From positions 1-13,614 of the forward strand of contig CAAEEV010000042.1 in the NCBI GenBank assembly GCA_900754955.1: DNA of 13,614 nucleotides, written 5' to 3'. The notes beneath the pieces are model-generated. The model had not been told where the DNA came from. It made no database searches and worked only from the letters and a program-made list of their open reading frames with translations. Below, one piece after another: positions 1-5,851 of the stretch. Source of the stretch: Eggerthellaceae bacterium (GTDB taxonomy: Bacteria > Actinomycetota > Coriobacteriia > Coriobacteriales > Eggerthellaceae). Every line of letters starts with the position of its first letter. The first letter of the stretch is position 1. The position numbers were made by a program, and so were the translations under genes.

Positions 1-126
1 ATCGGCGCTGGGCGCGTCGACCTCCTCTACGCGCGTGACGCGCATCTGACAGGGATCCACATCGGAATCGGTTTTGATCTGGATGTACTTCGATTCCTTC
101 TTCGCAGATTTCTTCATGGTTCTCAT
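1..126 (-). CDS. N-terminus of unknown gene, cut by the left edge
   Basis: This reading frame runs leftward out of the window; only about 42 codons are visible. The chosen ATG at 126 lies 5 bases after a GGGGGAG ribosome-binding site (138-132). An in-frame ATG at 117 is also possible but is spaced further from it (14 bases). The visible start is lysine-rich (MRTMKKSAKKESKYIQIKTD), followed by an acidic stretch with one cysteine (SDVDPCQ) and a VTRVEEVDAPSAD segment. I do not recognise a family and infer no function. It lies 59 bases downstream of the tetR gene on the same strand, so it could be co-transcribed with that regulator or be its target; neither can be shown from this fragment. Confidence 0.55.
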   Translation of the reverse strand, partial: MRTMKKSAKKESKYIQIKTDSDVDPCQMRVTRVEEVDAPSAD

Positions 127-185
127 TCTCTCTCCCCCGAAAGGGACGTGCTTACGGCAAACAGCGGGCGCGGCCCGCGGCCTCG

Positions 186-845
186 TTACAACTTGATGGA
201 CTCGCCCGGCTTGATGAACAGCAGACGCATGGCGATGCGCGCCATCTCCTCGGAGCTCTCGCGCATGCCGCATTCGAGCCAGCGCGTGATGACGCCGAGG
301 TACGCCGCCGCGTAGAACGAGACGTAGTACCCCACGAACGGGTCGTCGCTTGCGCGGTAGCGCTCGTGCAGCAGCCCTAAGATGAGGTCGGTGCAGAGCG
401 TCTCGCGCAGGCGGCGCACGAAGCGCGCGTCACCGTGGGGCCCGAGCATCGCACGGAGGAAGTCGCCTTCCGCACATAGGTAGTCGAACAGCTCCACGAG
501 GAACGGCACGGGCTCGCGCGACAGCTTGAGCTTCGCGAGGTCGAGCAGCGTGAGCTTCTTGAACGCGTCCTGGAACGGCACGAGCCCGCTCATCACCTCG
601 TCCTCGAGGGAAGTGAGCAGGTCCTCCTTGTCGCGGAAGTGGTTGTAGAACGTCCCGCGGTTCAGGTCGGCACGCGCGCAGAGGTCGTTCACGGTGAAGC
701 CCTCGACGCCGCGCTCCTCGATGAGCTCGATGAGCGCCGCGCGGAGCGCCCGTTTCGAGCGCGCGATGCGGCGGTCGGTCGGCAGGCTGATCACGTGAAC
801 CTCGGTTTGGCGGTTGCCCAGCTTCAAAGCAGCGGTAGCCATCAT
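186..845 (-). CDS. TetR/AcrR-family transcriptional regulator
   Basis: One-component repressor-type regulator of about 219 residues, a normal TetR length. Residues about 23-80 form the N-terminal DNA-binding domain: an arginine-rich lead-in, helices around ALRAALIELIEERGVEGFTV, and the recognition helix with its typical tail LNRGTFYNHFRDKEDLL. The C-terminal half (about 90-215) is a ligand/dimerisation domain; its segment YYVSFYAAAYLGVITRWLE followed by GMRESSEEMA resembles the TetR_C_8 (DhaS-like) group. The start is uncertain. Tandem ATGs at 845/842 follow an AAGAGG that sits very close (0-3 bases), whereas an upstream in-frame ATG at 902 has no Shine-Dalgarno and would add a basic 19-residue leader before the domain. 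A strong promoter and a palindrome at the transcription start suggest autoregulation. The effector and target genes are unknown. Confidence 0.9.
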   Translation of the reverse strand: MMATAALKLGNRQTEVHVISLPTDRRIARSKRALRAALIELIEERGVEGFTVNDLCARADLNRGTFYNHFRDKEDLLTSLEDEVMSGLVPFQDAFKKLTLLDLAKLKLSREPVPFLVELFDYLCAEGDFLRAMLGPHGDARFVRRLRETLCTDLILGLLHERYRASDDPFVGYYVSFYAAAYLGVITRWLECGMRESSEEMARIAMRLLFIKPGESIKL

Positions 846-922
846 CCTCTTTTCAACGTGGCGCGGGTCACTCCTGCGGATGCGACCCGCCCTTTTCAAC
901 ATTGCGGTTAAAAATCAACATG

Positions 923-936
923 GTGTTCACTAACAC
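923..936. promoter_or_regulatory. Candidate TetR operator (GTGTT-CACT-AACAC)
   Basis: Inverted repeat with 5-bp arms and a 4-base spacer. It sits directly downstream of the -10 box of the leftward tetR promoter, overlapping the expected transcription start at about 937. That placement is typical for autorepression by TetR proteins; the assignment to this particular protein is inference. Confidence 0.5.
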
Positions 937-943
937 GTCGGCT

Positions 944-972
944 ATTGTAGCGGGCGCGCCGCTGCCTGTAAA
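944..972 (-). promoter_or_regulatory. sigma70-type promoter of the tetR gene
   Basis: On the minus strand, TTTACA (972-967) is followed after exactly 17 bases by TACAAT (949-944). Both hexamers are close to consensus. The predicted start at about 937 gives a leader of about 35 bases to the ATG at 902 or about 92 bases to the ATG at 845. Confidence 0.65.
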
Positions 973-1055
973 CAAAAGCGCTCGTCATGCGGCGAATTGT
1001 GAAGCCGCCGTGGCGAACGACAGCGAAATCGCCACGCTCGCCGAACAAGAACAAA

Positions 1056-1071
1056 TGTTTCACGTGAAACA
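1056..1071. other. parS: parS chromosome-partition site
   Basis: The sequence TGTTTCACGTGAAACA is a perfect 16-bp palindrome identical to the consensus parS bound by chromosomal ParB (Spo0J). The palindrome continues two bases on each side (1054-1073). ParB nucleates here and spreads to load SMC and segregate origins, so such sites normally cluster near oriC. It lies in an intergenic region between tetR and a small membrane-protein gene; no parA or parB is in the window. No second copy was seen here. Confidence 0.92.
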
Positions 1072-1106
1072 TTCCAAGACGCGCCCGAGCGCCCAAGCCC
1101 CCAGGT

Positions 1107-1147
1107 GCCCAGGCGTCTGAGCGTCTAGACGCTTGGGCGTTCGTTTT
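1107..1147 (+). terminator. Orphan rho-independent terminator-like hairpin
   Basis: A 12-bp stem (1107-1118 with 1127-1138, one G-T wobble) has an 8-base loop and is followed by a T-rich tail ending in TTTT at 1144-1147. An outer pair CGCCCAAGC (1090-1098) and GCTTGGGCG (1131-1139) offers an alternative fold. The T-tract orients it rightward, but no convincing plus-strand gene ends upstream of it. Confidence 0.5.
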
Positions 1148-1175
1148 AATTCGTTTCAAAACAATGTTTTTGCTC

Positions 1176-1194
1176 TATACCCCGTGGGGGTATA
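1176..1194. promoter_or_regulatory. CsoR-like palindromic operator
   Basis: TATACCCC and GGGGTATA form perfect 8-bp arms around GTG. A C-tract facing a G-tract within TA-rich ends is the form recognised by the CsoR/RcnR/CstR family of metal or sulfur-stress repressors. It lies about 94 bases upstream of the small membrane-protein start. No CsoR-type repressor or copper ATPase is in the window, so regulator and target are inference. Confidence 0.4.
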
Positions 1195-1256
1195 TCCATC
1201 GAACGAGCGGAACGGCCGCGCGCCCAGCGCGCAGCCGAACAACTTGCAAGCGCTCT

Positions 1257-1265
1257 TGCTAGAAT
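1257..1265 (+). promoter_or_regulatory. Extended -10 promoter of small membrane-protein gene
   Basis: TGCTAGAAT fits an extended -10 element (TGn plus TAnnAT). A start near 1272 would leave a 16-base leader containing the AAGGGAG ribosome site. It would place the transcription start downstream of the ATG at 1264, which supports the ATG at 1288 as the true start codon. Confidence 0.45.
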
Positions 1266-1287
1266 GGGCGAAAACGAAGGGAGCATC

Positions 1288-1527
1288 ATGTCAGACCGTC
1301 AGGATCGCGCGAGGAAGAACGACACCTCCGCAAAGGAGAAGTTCGCGCGCATCAACAACAACTACTCCGCTAACCCCGTGAAGTGGGCCATCGGCATCGG
1401 CATTGCGGTGCTCGCAATCGCCGCCATCTTCTGCGCCCTTTTCGCCACGGGCGTTGTCGGCATCGACCCGCAAGACGTTGCGACGCAGGCAAGCATCGCG
1501 GCATCCGCGAACGAAGCCCAAGCGTAA
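1288..1527 (+). CDS. Small single-pass membrane protein, function unknown
   Basis: Encodes 79 residues. The start at 1288 follows AAGGGAG (1277-1283) by 4 bases. The N-terminal third is hydrophilic and basic (RQDRARK, KEKFAR), residues about 33-57 are one hydrophobic helix (WAIGIGIAVLAIAAIFCALFA), and the tail is short, Ala-rich and polar. The charge pattern predicts an N-in, C-out orientation. I recognise no domain. The gene has its own extended -10 promoter and lies downstream of a CsoR-like palindrome. The 156 bases after its stop hold no further gene, only GC-rich sequence and the leftward terminator of the convergent gene. Confidence 0.72.
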   Translation: MSDRQDRARKNDTSAKEKFARINNNYSANPVKWAIGIGIAVLAIAAIFCALFATGVVGIDPQDVATQASIAASANEAQA

Positions 1528-1648
1528 ACGCGAAGGCCGCAAACCCAGCGGATCAAGCCGCCGCTGCTGCCGCACGCCAGCGCAAAAACGGCGCCGCGGA
1601 CAATCAGCCGCGCTGCTTCCCCGCCTGCCAAGCCTCGCAACCCCAACG

Positions 1649-1675
1649 AAAAAGAAGGGCGCCATCGCGCCCTTC
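1649..1675 (-). terminator. Rho-independent terminator of the diaminopropionate ammonia-lyase gene
   Basis: A 9-bp perfect stem (GAAGGGCGC with GCGCCCTTC, 4-base loop) spans 1654-1675. Read leftward it is followed by five T residues (1653-1649). It begins 9 bases past the stop codon of the leftward gene. Confidence 0.85.
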
Positions 1676-1683
1676 CGCCTTCC

Positions 1684-2934
1684 CTATTCCGTCGGCCAGG
1701 CTCCGTCCCAGACGATGCGGCGGTACATCGCGGGGTCGGTGTCGCCCTCGGTGGAGATGAGCAGCACCGTGCTGTGCTCGTCGAGGCCGATCGCCTCACG
1801 CAGCGGCGCGTATGCGTCGTCGCGCGCGACGCTCACCAGGAAACCCGCCCCCGCGGCGCCCGACTCGCCCGATATCACGCGCGGGTCGCCCGTCAGCGGC
1901 GCGCCGAGGACGCGCATGCCATACGCCGCCGTCCAGTCGGGGCACGACGCGAACACGTGCGCATGACGGCGCAGGATCTCCCACCCGATCGTGTTCGGCT
2001 CGCCGCATGCGAGCCCCGCCATGATGGTGCGCAGATCGCCCCCGACCGCATGCGGGGCGCCGTCGTCCGCGCATGCGCTCCGATACAGACACGCCGCAGC
2101 CGACGCCTCGACGATCACGAACGTCGGCGGGTTGTCTGGGCGGCGGTTGCAGAAGTAGCCGACCACCGCCGCCGCGAACGAGCCCACGCCCGCCTGCAAC
2201 AGCACGTGCGTGGGGCAACCGACGCCCGCTTCCTCAAGCTGGTCGGCCGCCTCCGCCGCGAGCGTCCCGTATCCCTGCATGATCCACGCAGGAATCTTCT
2301 CGTACCCGTCCCATGCGGTGTCCTGCACCACGACGCCGCGCTCGCACGTCGCAGCCTGCGCTGCCGCCAGGCGCACGCAGTCGTCGTAGTTCATGTCCTC
2401 GATCGTGACCTCGGCCCCTTCGGCGGCGATCATCGCGCGCCGGTGCTCCGACGAACCCTTCGGCATGCGCACCACTGCCTTTTGGCCGAGCTGGCGCGCC
2501 GCCCATGCCACGCCGCGTCCGTGGTTGCCGTCGGTCGCCGTGAAGAACGTCGCCTGTCCGAAATCGCGCGCGAGCTCATCCCCCGTCAGGTAGTCGAACG
2601 TGACGTCCTGCACCGCACGCCCCGTCTGCTCGGCGATGTAGCGCGCCATGGCGAACGAGCCGCCGAGCACCTTGAACGCGTTGAGCCCGAAGCGGAAGCT
2701 TTCGTCTTTCACGAACACGCCGCCCACGCCCAGGTGCTCCGCCAGGTTGTCGAGCCGGACAAGCGGCGTCATCGCATACTGGGGAAACCCCTCGTGGAAA
2801 GCGCGCGCCGCAGCGACGCGATCGAGCGCCATGACATCGAGTTCGCCCGAATCGCAGACGCGCGGGGCATCGCTCTCACCCGCAGCGCCGAGCCATCGGT
2901 TGGCAACCCATTCGATCTTCTCCTGCGACATCAT
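1684..2934 (-). CDS. dpaL: Diaminopropionate ammonia-lyase (PLP enzyme)
   Basis: Fold-type II PLP enzyme of 416 residues (E. coli YgeX is about 400) that converts 2,3-diaminopropionate to pyruvate and two ammonia in the cytosol. The PLP-binding lysine is expected at K88 in FRFGLNAFKVLGG. D135 lies in TATDGNHGRGVAW, and D205 in VVQDTAWDGYEKIPAW matches the second catalytic aspartate region described for the E. coli enzyme. AGVGS (249-253) is the phosphate-binding glycine loop, and a late ESGAAGAG motif is also typical of the family. The ATG at 2934 follows GGAAGGGG (2947-2940) by 5 bases; an upstream in-frame start at 3057 would add a basic, non-homologous leader. It is transcribed alone, ends in a strong terminator, and is divergent from the PFL-family gene. 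It probably lets the cell use diaminopropionate as a nitrogen and carbon source. Confidence 0.93.
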   Translation of the reverse strand: MMSQEKIEWVANRWLGAAGESDAPRVCDSGELDVMALDRVAAARAFHEGFPQYAMTPLVRLDNLAEHLGVGGVFVKDESFRFGLNAFKVLGGSFAMARYIAEQTGRAVQDVTFDYLTGDELARDFGQATFFTATDGNHGRGVAWAARQLGQKAVVRMPKGSSEHRRAMIAAEGAEVTIEDMNYDDCVRLAAAQAATCERGVVVQDTAWDGYEKIPAWIMQGYGTLAAEAADQLEEAGVGCPTHVLLQAGVGSFAAAVVGYFCNRRPDNPPTFVIVEASAAACLYRSACADDGAPHAVGGDLRTIMAGLACGEPNTIGWEILRRHAHVFASCPDWTAAYGMRVLGAPLTGDPRVISGESGAAGAGFLVSVARDDAYAPLREAIGLDEHSTVLLISTEGDTDPAMYRRIVWDGAWPTE

Positions 2935-3099
2935 CCTCGCCCCTTCCGCATCGGATGCGCAACCTTCACCATCATCGGTTCGGCAGCTTAGCACACGGAG
3001 CGCCAACGCGTCTTGCGTGCGCCCTGCGTGACGCCGACCTCGAGAACCGTCGCGCATGCCGCGAACGGGCGACGCACCCTCCGCAAGGCCGCCGCCGTT

Positions 3100-3108
3100 T
3101 GCTATGCT
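3100..3108 (+). promoter_or_regulatory. Extended -10 promoter of the PFL-family gene
   Basis: TGCTATGCT fits the TGn-TATnnT extended -10 form, with no convincing -35. It would start transcription near 3115, about 50 bases before the ATG at 3167. It lies in the 232-base divergent region shared with the ammonia-lyase gene. Confidence 0.4.
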
Positions 3109-3166
3109 GTATCGACATGAGAAAACGCGCCATCAGTCGCGCAAACCAAGGAAGAACGGAGCATCC

Positions 3167-4531
3167 ATGCAGATTACCCCCGCGGAGGTTGCCGAGACGC
3201 TTGCCATGGTGAGCAAGCAGCACCTCGACATCCGCACGATCACGCTCGGCATCAACCTGCGCAGCTGCGTCGACTCCGACGTCGACCGCCTCGCCGCCAA
3301 GGTCTACGACCGCATGACGAAGGCGGCCGAGCACCTGGTGCCCACCGCCGAGCAGCTCGAGCGCGAGTTCGGCATCCCCATCGTCAACAAGCGCATCTCC
3401 GTCACGCCGATCGCCGAGGTGTGCGCCGCCGTCTCGGCGAACGACCTCACGCCCGTCGCCCAGGCGATGGACCGCGCCGGCAAAGAGGTGGGCGTCGACT
3501 TCGTCGGCGGCTTCTCCGCGCTCGTGCAGAAGGGCGCCTCGAAAGCCGACATCAAGCTCATGGACTCCATCCCGTCCGCCCTCGCGGAAACCGACAACGT
3601 GTGTTCGTCGGTGAACGTGGGCTCCACGCGCGCCGGCATCAACATGGATGCGGCGTTCAAGATGGCGGGCGTCATCAAGAAGGCCGCCGAGGCCACATCC
3701 GACCGTCAGTGCATCGGCGCCGGCAAGCTCGTGGTGTTCTGCAACGCCGTGGAGGACAACCCGTTCATGGCGGGTGCGTTCCACGGTTCGGGCGAGGCTG
3801 ACGAAGTCGTCAACGTGGGCGTCTCCGGCCCCGGCGTGGTGCGTGCGGTGCTCGCCGATCTGCCGCAGAGCGCCGACATCACCACGGTGGCCGAGGCCAT
3901 CAAAGCAACCGCCTTCAAGATCACCCGTGCCGGCGAGCTCATGGCACGCGAGGCGTCGCGCCGTCTCGGCGTGCAGAAGGGCATCCTCGACCTGTCGCTC
4001 GCGCCGACGCCCGCCGAGGGCGACTCCGTGGCCGAGATCCTCGAGGCCATCGGCGTCGGCCAGTGCGGCGGCCCAGGCACCACGGCAGCGCTCGCCATGC
4101 TCAACGACGCCGTGAAGAAGGGCGGCGTCATGGCGTCGTCGTCGGTCGGCGGCCTCTCCGGTGCGTTCATCCCCGTGTCCGAGGACGCCGGCATGATCCG
4201 CGCCGCCGAGGCGGGCGCGCTCTCGCTCGAGAAGCTCGAGGCCATGACCTGCGTGTGCTCGGTGGGCCTCGACATGATCGCCATCCCCGGCGACACCTCG
4301 ATCGAAACGATCTTCGGCATCATCGCCGACGAATGCGCCATCGGCATGATCAACAACAAGACCACCGCCGTGCGCATCATTCCCGCCATCGGCAAGAAGG
4401 TGGGCGACCGCCTCGACTTCGGCGGCCTGCTCGGCTACGCACCCGTCATGCCCGTGAACCAGAACGCCGGCACCGTGTTCGCCCATCGCGGCGGCCGCAT
4501 GCCCGCGCCGCTCAACTCGCTCAAGAACTAG
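3167..4531 (+). CDS. PFL-family protein (DUF711 / former UPF0210)
   Basis: Encodes 454 residues, the usual length of this widely conserved bacterial and archaeal family of unknown biochemical role. Its fold has been related to the pyruvate formate-lyase/ribonucleotide reductase barrel, hence the name. Diagnostic stretches are GINLRSC near the start, [13 protein letters not shown], a [17 protein letters not shown] block, [20 protein letters not shown] and [15 protein letters not shown]. Many conserved Gly, Asn and Cys residues are present. The glycyl-radical RVxGY motif of true PFL enzymes is absent, so radical chemistry should not be assumed. The ATG at 3167 follows CGGAG by 5 bases; the frame extends upstream but with non-homologous basic sequence. 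In many Firmicutes an ACT-domain gene precedes this gene; none does here. A large hairpin follows the stop codon. Confidence 0.93.
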   Translation: MQITPAEVAETLAMVSKQHLDIRTITLGINLRSCVDSDVDRLAAKVYDRMTKAAEHLVPTAEQLEREFGIPIVNKRISVTPIAEVCAAVSANDLTPVAQAMDRAGKEVGVDFVGGFSALVQKGASKADIKLMDSIPSALAETDNVCSSVNVGSTRAGINMDAAFKMAGVIKKAAEATSDRQCIGAGKLVVFCNAVEDNPFMAGAFHGSGEADEVVNVGVSGPGVVRAVLADLPQSADITTVAEAIKATAFKITRAGELMAREASRRLGVQKGILDLSLAPTPAEGDSVAEILEAIGVGQCGGPGTTAALAMLNDAVKKGGVMASSSVGGLSGAFIPVSEDAGMIRAAEAGALSLEKLEAMTCVCSVGLDMIAIPGDTSIETIFGIIADECAIGMINNKTTAVRIIPAIGKKVGDRLDFGGLLGYAPVMPVNQNAGTVFAHRGGRMPAPLNSLKN

Positions 4532-4556
4532 CGTCGCGCACTGCATACGAAACACG

Positions 4557-4664
4557 TGAGGGGACCCTACGTCGAAAGCGAAGCGCCTTCCGCTTCCCTA
4601 GCTCGATAAACGAGATGCAGGAAACGGAAGGCGCTCCAAAGGCGTCGGGGTCCCCTCAGTTTTC
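4557..4664 (+). terminator. 102-bp nested hairpin, probably a bidirectional terminator
   Basis: Outer arms TGAGGGGACCC (4557-4567) and GGGTCCCCTCA (4648-4658) pair perfectly. Inside, AGCGCCTTCCG (4582-4592) pairs with CGGAAGGCGCT (4625-4635), continuing after one mismatch with TTCC/GGAA (4594-4597/4620-4623). CTCG/CGAG (4602-4605/4611-4614) forms the tip. A TTTT tract follows at 4661-4664 on the plus strand. It separates the convergent PFL and toxin genes and overlaps the toxin stop codon. It is longer and more layered than an ordinary terminator and may be a repeat element. Confidence 0.7.
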
Positions 4665-4985
4665 CCAGTCGATAACGAGCCGATCGGTCAGCTGCGATTG
4701 GTGCAGCAACCTCAGCAGAACGACGCGCGCGCCATCGACCCGATACACGATCGAGTAGTTGCGCACAAGATGCTCGCGCATTCCCGCTTCTCCCAACCCG
4801 TACCGAAGCGATAGCCCGTTGATGTAGGGGGCCTCTTCCAAAATGCCGATCGTACGCTCGATCTCGTCAAGCAGCAAATTCGCAGCGCGGGGAGACCCGA
4901 CCTCGTTGACCAGATAGCAGATCGCCTCATCCACGTCGTATTCGAACGCCGACGTTCTATCAACGGTAAAGCCCATATTTCGCAC
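4656..4985 (-). CDS. RelE/ParE-superfamily toxin of a type II toxin-antitoxin pair
   Basis: Encodes 109 residues, typical for RelE/ParE toxins, which cleave ribosome-bound mRNA or inhibit gyrase. Visible features are helices in the first 50 residues (YDVDEAICYLVNEVGS, NLLLDEIERTIGILE), a LSLRYGLGEAGMREHLVRNYSIVYRV strand region with R70, R75, Y77 and Y81, and the closing VVLLRLLHQSQ strand with H95. This pattern is that of the family, but sequence alone does not separate RelE from ParE activity. The start is GTG at 4985, with an ATG at 4976 as alternative. The gene overlaps the antitoxin by 26 bases, which implies translational coupling. Its stop codon lies within the right arm of the large hairpin. 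Confidence 0.85.
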   Translation of the reverse strand: MRNMGFTVDRTSAFEYDVDEAICYLVNEVGSPRAANLLLDEIERTIGILEEAPYINGLSLRYGLGEAGMREHLVRNYSIVYRVDGARVVLLRLLHQSQLTDRLVIDWEN

Positions 4986-5331
4986 GCATCTCTGCGATCA
5001 ACTCGCGAGCTGGCCTTACCCTCCCCGCGGCAACGTCCTCCTCCGCCTCCGCAATTGCCTGCTTGACCGACACGATCTTCGATTTCATCTGCTTGTACTG
5101 CTCGATGAGCTCGTCTCCCTCGTACCCTTGGGCGATGAGGTGCCGCAGGATGTCGACCGTCACATCTTCGTCGGCCACATCGAGCGGCTGGATGAGGATG
5201 CCATCGTCGGTCCACGTGGCAAGCGCATACTCGTGAAAGTCGAGCGCTCGATACCACTGCGCGGGAATGGTGATTTGACGCTTGCTTGAGATCTTGATGG
5301 CCTGAGGCTCCGCCAATGCGGTCATCGCCAT
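4960..5331 (-). CDS. AbrB/SpoVT-fold antitoxin of the toxin-antitoxin pair
   Basis: Encodes 123 residues. Residues about 12-52 form an AbrB-type swapped-hairpin DNA-binding domain (IKISSKRQITIPAQWYRAL, then a WTDDGILIQPL strand). The remainder is helical and charged, with a 75-118 segment suited to wrapping the toxin. The ATG at 5331 follows AGGGAG by 6 bases. The family binds its own promoter and neutralises the partner toxin. The order antitoxin then toxin, the 26-base overlap and the dedicated promoter support a functional pair. An AbrB-fold antitoxin with a RelE-fold toxin recalls PrlF-YhaV of E. coli, although the proteins need not be orthologous. Confidence 0.85.
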   Translation of the reverse strand: MAMTALAEPQAIKISSKRQITIPAQWYRALDFHEYALATWTDDGILIQPLDVADEDVTVDILRHLIAQGYEGDELIEQYKQMKSKIVSVKQAIAEAEEDVAAGRVRPARELIAEMRAKYGLYR

Positions 5332-5359
5332 GATGCGCTCCCTTCCTCGAATGCATTGC

Positions 5360-5380
5360 GCTTGGTGCTTGGCGCTTGGT
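5360..5380 (-). promoter_or_regulatory. Three tandem heptamers, candidate antitoxin operator
   Basis: GCTTGGT, GCTTGGC and GCTTGGT lie head to tail without spacer (plus-strand reading). They start 8 bases downstream of the -10 box of the toxin-antitoxin promoter, covering the expected transcription start. This fits an autoregulatory site for the AbrB-fold antitoxin; the binding is inference. Confidence 0.45.
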
Positions 5381-5387
5381 CTGCTTT

Positions 5388-5416
5388 ATAGTACCATCCC
5401 CTCAAGCCGCAGGCAA
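5388..5416 (-). promoter_or_regulatory. Promoter of the toxin-antitoxin operon
   Basis: On the minus strand, TTGCCT (5416-5411) is separated by 17 bases from TACTAT (5393-5388). Transcription would start near 5381, giving a leader of about 50 bases to the antitoxin ATG at 5331. Confidence 0.6.
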
Positions 5417-5471
5417 CAGACTCACGTCGGCGAAGCGCATGCGGCCCGACCGAGCGCGCCCAGCCGCCCCA

Positions 5472-5640
5472 GACGCACCCCAGCTGTCCGCAGCGCGTAC
5501 CCCAACGCGCTCGACCGCCCCGCCGCCCGCACCACAGCGCATACCCCAACGCACTTGACCACCCCACGCCGCATCGACGCACCCCACCGCCCGCACCGCG
5601 GCGCCCGCACCGCGGCGGCGCGCACCCCAACGCACCGCCA
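5472..5640. repeat. C-rich degenerate intergenic repeats
   Basis: The plus strand is strongly C-rich and T-poor. TACCCCAACGC occurs at 5498-5508 and 5542-5552, and CACCCCAACGC at 5623-5633; related CACCCCA copies lie near 5476 and 5580. A perfect 14-base unit CGCCCGCACCGCGG is duplicated head to tail at 5588-5615. Frames through here give only Arg/Gly/Ala-rich low-complexity translations, so I see no gene between the toxin-antitoxin promoter and the XRE promoter. Confidence 0.6.
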
Positions 5641-5731
5641 CCGCCCCACGTCGTAAAACGCAAACCACCCGTCTGACCTGCGGTTCGCAACCACAGGGCG
5701 CGCCCGCACCGCCGAAAAAGCAGCCGTGAAT

Positions 5732-5740
5732 TGGTAGAAT
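5732..5740 (+). promoter_or_regulatory. Extended -10 promoter of the XRE membrane regulator
   Basis: TGGTAGAAT fits the TGn-TAnnAT extended -10 form, with no clear -35. It would give a leader of about 105 bases before the ATG at 5852, which contains short GC-rich inverted repeats. Confidence 0.45.
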
Positions 5741-5851
5741 GGACGCACCCGCTACCGCATACTGCAGGTGCCGGCTCAACGAATCCGACCCCACCGCGGG
5801 GCGCAACGGCGCCGCACAGCGCCCGCCTCGCATCAGCCAGAAAGGCCCGCC

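Noticed and set aside
164..178. GC hairpin GCGGGC-GCG-GCCCGC after tetR as a terminator
   Set aside because: The stem is only 6 bp and the following minus-strand sequence has just TTT, so termination is unsupported.
902..1159. Overlapping frames on both strands across the parS gap (72 and 83 residues), both containing MFHVKH
   Set aside because: The shared hexapeptide is only the translation of the parS palindrome. No ribosome site or recognisable protein is present, and the frames run through the terminator-like hairpin.
1774..2991. Long plus-strand frame opposite the diaminopropionate ammonia-lyase
   Set aside because: It is an Arg/His-rich antisense shadow of a clear enzyme gene in high-GC DNA, with no motif or ribosome site.
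3304..4395. Ser/Met/Ala-rich minus-strand frames inside the PFL gene
   Set aside because: Antisense shadows with no start signals; composition is explained by the coding strand.
2972..4555. 527-residue minus-strand frame opposite the PFL gene
   Set aside because: The His/Gly/Asp/Ala-rich translation is typical antisense of a GC-rich gene; the PFL family match on the plus strand is decisive.
5322..5748. Minus-strand Gly/Arg/Trp/Cys-rich frames in the C-rich repeat region
   Set aside because: Several overlapping frames are open because of skewed composition; none has a domain or a plausible start.
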